NCBI RefSeq assembly: GCF_017744835.1
Contig: NZ_JAGIAM010000001.1
Location: 1,054,001 to 1,118,000, forward strand
Source: Sphingomonas sp.
Lineage (GTDB): Bacteria > Pseudomonadota > Alphaproteobacteria > Sphingomonadales > Sphingomonadaceae
DNA length: 64,000 nt
Reading direction: 5' to 3'
A program made the translations under genes and the position numbers. Below are positions 62,466-64,000 of this stretch, piece by piece. The stretch's first letter is position 1. Every line of letters starts with the position of its first letter. Below the pieces are notes generated by a model. The model saw nothing but the letters and a program-made list of their open reading frames with translations. It did not search any database and was not told the DNA's origin.

Positions 62466-64000
62466 TCAGCCGCTGTTCCTCAGCGCCGTCGCGATCGCGT
62501 TGATCGACAGCAGGATGCCCTCGCCGATCCGCGGGTCGTCCTCGCCGCGGCGGTGGCGCTTGAGCAGCTCGACCTGGAGCAGGTTGAGCGGCTCGATATA
62601 GGGCAGCCGCAGCCGGATCGAGGTGTCGAGCGCCGGGTGCTTCTCCAGCAACCGGGTCTGCCGCGTCACGGTCAGCAGTCCGTCGTGCGTCGCCTGCCAG
62701 CCGCTGCGGATCCGCCCGAAGATCGCGTCGCGCAGCGCGGCGTCCTCGACCAGCGCGGCATAATGCTGGGCGATCCCCATGTCCGACTTGGCGAGCACCT
62801 GCTCCATATTGTCGAGCGTCGCGCGGAAGAAGGGCCAGGCGCTGGCCATCTCGCGCAGCAGCCCCTTGTCCTCGAATGCCTCGATCGCCGCGCCCACGCC
62901 GTACCAGCCCGGCAGCATCACCCGCGCCTGCGCCCAGCTGAACACCCAGGGAATGGCGCGCAGGTCCTCGATCGCGTCGGATTTCTTCCGGCTCGCCGGA
63001 CGCGATCCGATCTTGAGCCCCGCGATCTCGGCGATCGGCGTCGCCTGGCGGAAATAGCGCGTGAAGCCCTCGGTGCCGTAGACCAGGTCGCGATAGGCGT
63101 GGAACGCCGTGTCCGACAGCCGGTCCATCGCCGCGGCGAACCGCTCGGAATCGGCTGGCGCCAGCTGCTCGGGCTCCAGGCTCGCGATCAGCGTCGCCGA
63201 TGCCATGGCCTCGAGGTTGGTCATCGCGCTCTCGCGCGTACCGTATTTGGCGGCGATCACTTCGCCCTGCTCGGTGATGCGGATGCGGCCCTGCACCGTC
63301 CCCGGCGGCTGCGCGAGGATCGCCGCGAAGCTCGATCCGCCGCCGCGTCCCACGGCGCCGCCGCGCCCGTGGAACAGCTGCATCGCCAGATCGGCCTTCT
63401 CGAACACCGGCTTGAGCGCCGTCGACCCGCGCGAGAGCTGCCAGGTCGAGGTCAGATAACCACCGTCCTTGTTCGAATCGGAATAGCCGATCATCACTTC
63501 CTGGTGCCCGCGGCCCGCGGCGATCGCGGCGACTTCGGGCAGGCCCAGCCAGGCCTCCATGATCGCGGGCGCGCCTTCCAGGTCGGCGATGGTCTCGAAC
63601 AGCGGGATCGCCATGACATGCGCCTGCGGCTGCTCGCCCGGCAGATAGAGCCCGGCTTCCTTGAGCAGCACATGAACCTCGAGCAGGTCGGAGACCGACT
63701 GCGCCATCGAAACGATGTAGTGCGTGATGCACTGCCGCCCGTAGCGCGCATGCGCCTCGGCCGCGGCGTGCATGATCGCGAGCTCGGAGGCGGTCTCCTC
63801 CGAATAGCTGGCATAGGGGCTGGTGAGCAGCCGCGGGCTCGCCAGCTCGCGGCGGAGCAGCGCGATCCGCTCTTCCTCGGCGAGCGCCGCATAATCGTCG
63901 CACACGCCGCCGGCCTTGAGCAGCTCGGCGACGACGCGCTCGTGGACCGCGCTGTTCTGGCGCATGTCGAGCGTGGCGAGGTGGAAGCCGAACGCCTCGA
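62466..64000 (-). CDS. ppc: Phosphoenolpyruvate carboxylase, partial (C-terminal part)
   Basis: About 511 C-terminal residues; the N-terminus is beyond the right edge. The enzyme carboxylates PEP to oxaloacetate to refill the TCA cycle. Visible family landmarks are FGFHLATLDMRQNS at the window edge, GYSDSNKDGGYLTSTWQL, FHGRGGAVGRGGG (catalytic glycine-rich loop), GTVQGRIRITEQGEVIAAKYG and the ending INAIATALRNSG. The stop is 6 bases after the repeat. Confidence 0.97.
   Translation of the reverse strand, partial: EAFGFHLATLDMRQNSAVHERVVAELLKAGGVCDDYAALAEEERIALLRRELASPRLLTSPYASYSEETASELAIMHAAAEAHARYGRQCITHYIVSMAQSVSDLLEVHVLLKEAGLYLPGEQPQAHVMAIPLFETIADLEGAPAIMEAWLGLPEVAAIAAGRGHQEVMIGYSDSNKDGGYLTSTWQLSRGSTALKPVFEKADLAMQLFHGRGGAVGRGGGSSFAAILAQPPGTVQGRIRITEQGEVIAAKYGTRESAMTNLEAMASATLIASLEPEQLAPADSERFAAAMDRLSDTAFHAYRDLVYGTEGFTRYFRQATPIAEIAGLKIGSRPASRKKSDAIEDLRAIPWVFSWAQARVMLPGWYGVGAAIEAFEDKGLLREMASAWPFFRATLDNMEQVLAKSDMGIAQHYAALVEDAALRDAIFGRIRSGWQATHDGLLTVTRQTRLLEKHPALDTSIRLRLPYIEPLNLLQVELLKRHRRGEDDPRIGEGILLSINAIATALRNSG

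Overview
The window is high-GC chromosomal DNA from an alphaproteobacterium, most likely Sphingomonas or a close relative in the Sphingomonadaceae. This is an inference from gene order (proA-nadD-rsfS-rlmH-envC-ctpA; cpoB-tilS-ftsH), from gene families common in that group (a gene-transfer-agent block ending in DUF2793, DUF3667, a DUF6127-like protein) and from short palindromic repeats. I saw no rRNA, tRNA, CRISPR array, insertion sequence or integrase. Coding density is very high, and many neighbouring genes share a 4-base stop/start overlap.

Layout. 1-5.7 kb (minus): aldose-epimerase-like protein (cut by the window edge), an SDR oxidoreductase, an unknown 142-residue protein, pheT, pheS and a LysE-type exporter. 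5.7-6.4 kb (minus): rplT and rpmI with a clear intrinsic terminator. 6.5-10 kb (plus): an AsmA-like protein and a GT87-type membrane glycosyltransferase. 10-18 kb (minus): a small secreted protein, coq7-dsbB, then ctpA-envC-rlmH-rsfS-nadD-aldo/keto reductase-proA. 18-27.2 kb: a DUF3667 protein (plus) and, on the minus strand, ftsH, tilS, cpoB, rodZ, ptsP and a secreted protein of unknown function.

27.4-40.2 kb (plus) is the accessory-looking part. It opens with a TTGACA promoter and a leader that can fold into stacked hairpins, followed by a divergent spermidine-synthase-like gene and an EF-hand lipoprotein. Then comes a tailed-phage structural cluster in the order of the RcGTA gene transfer agent: portal, small membrane protein, prohead protease, capsid, connector, gp8, gp9, gp10, tail chaperone, tape measure, gp12, gp13, gp14, gp15 and DUF2793. 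The cluster appears damaged. There is no terminase in front of the portal, gp8 and gp9 are fused by an apparent deletion of about 200 bp, and the DUF2793 gene is frameshifted. It is also remodelled: gp12 carries an extra N-terminal region of about 560 residues while gp15 is short.

40.3-64 kb: an OmpA-type porin with terminator, an HD-GYP phosphodiesterase, ygfZ, a dihydroorotase-like gene, a four-gene minus-strand operon (thyA, glutaminyl cyclase, folA, M19 dipeptidase), a RadC-C-terminal-like protein, a lipoprotein methyltransferase with prfB, mrcA and amiC (cell wall), RNase E with a long leader, an M48 protease/DsbA pair, a TlpA-like thioredoxin, a two-gene ABC exporter and the C-terminal part of phosphoenolpyruvate carboxylase. 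Main themes are cell-envelope biogenesis (AsmA, EnvC, CtpA, RodZ, CpoB, MrcA, AmiC, OmpA), translation (PheST, L20, L35, RsfS, RlmH, TilS, RF2, RNase E), disulfide chemistry (DsbB, DsbA-like, TlpA-like) and one-carbon/nucleotide metabolism (ThyA, FolA, YgfZ, dihydroorotase).
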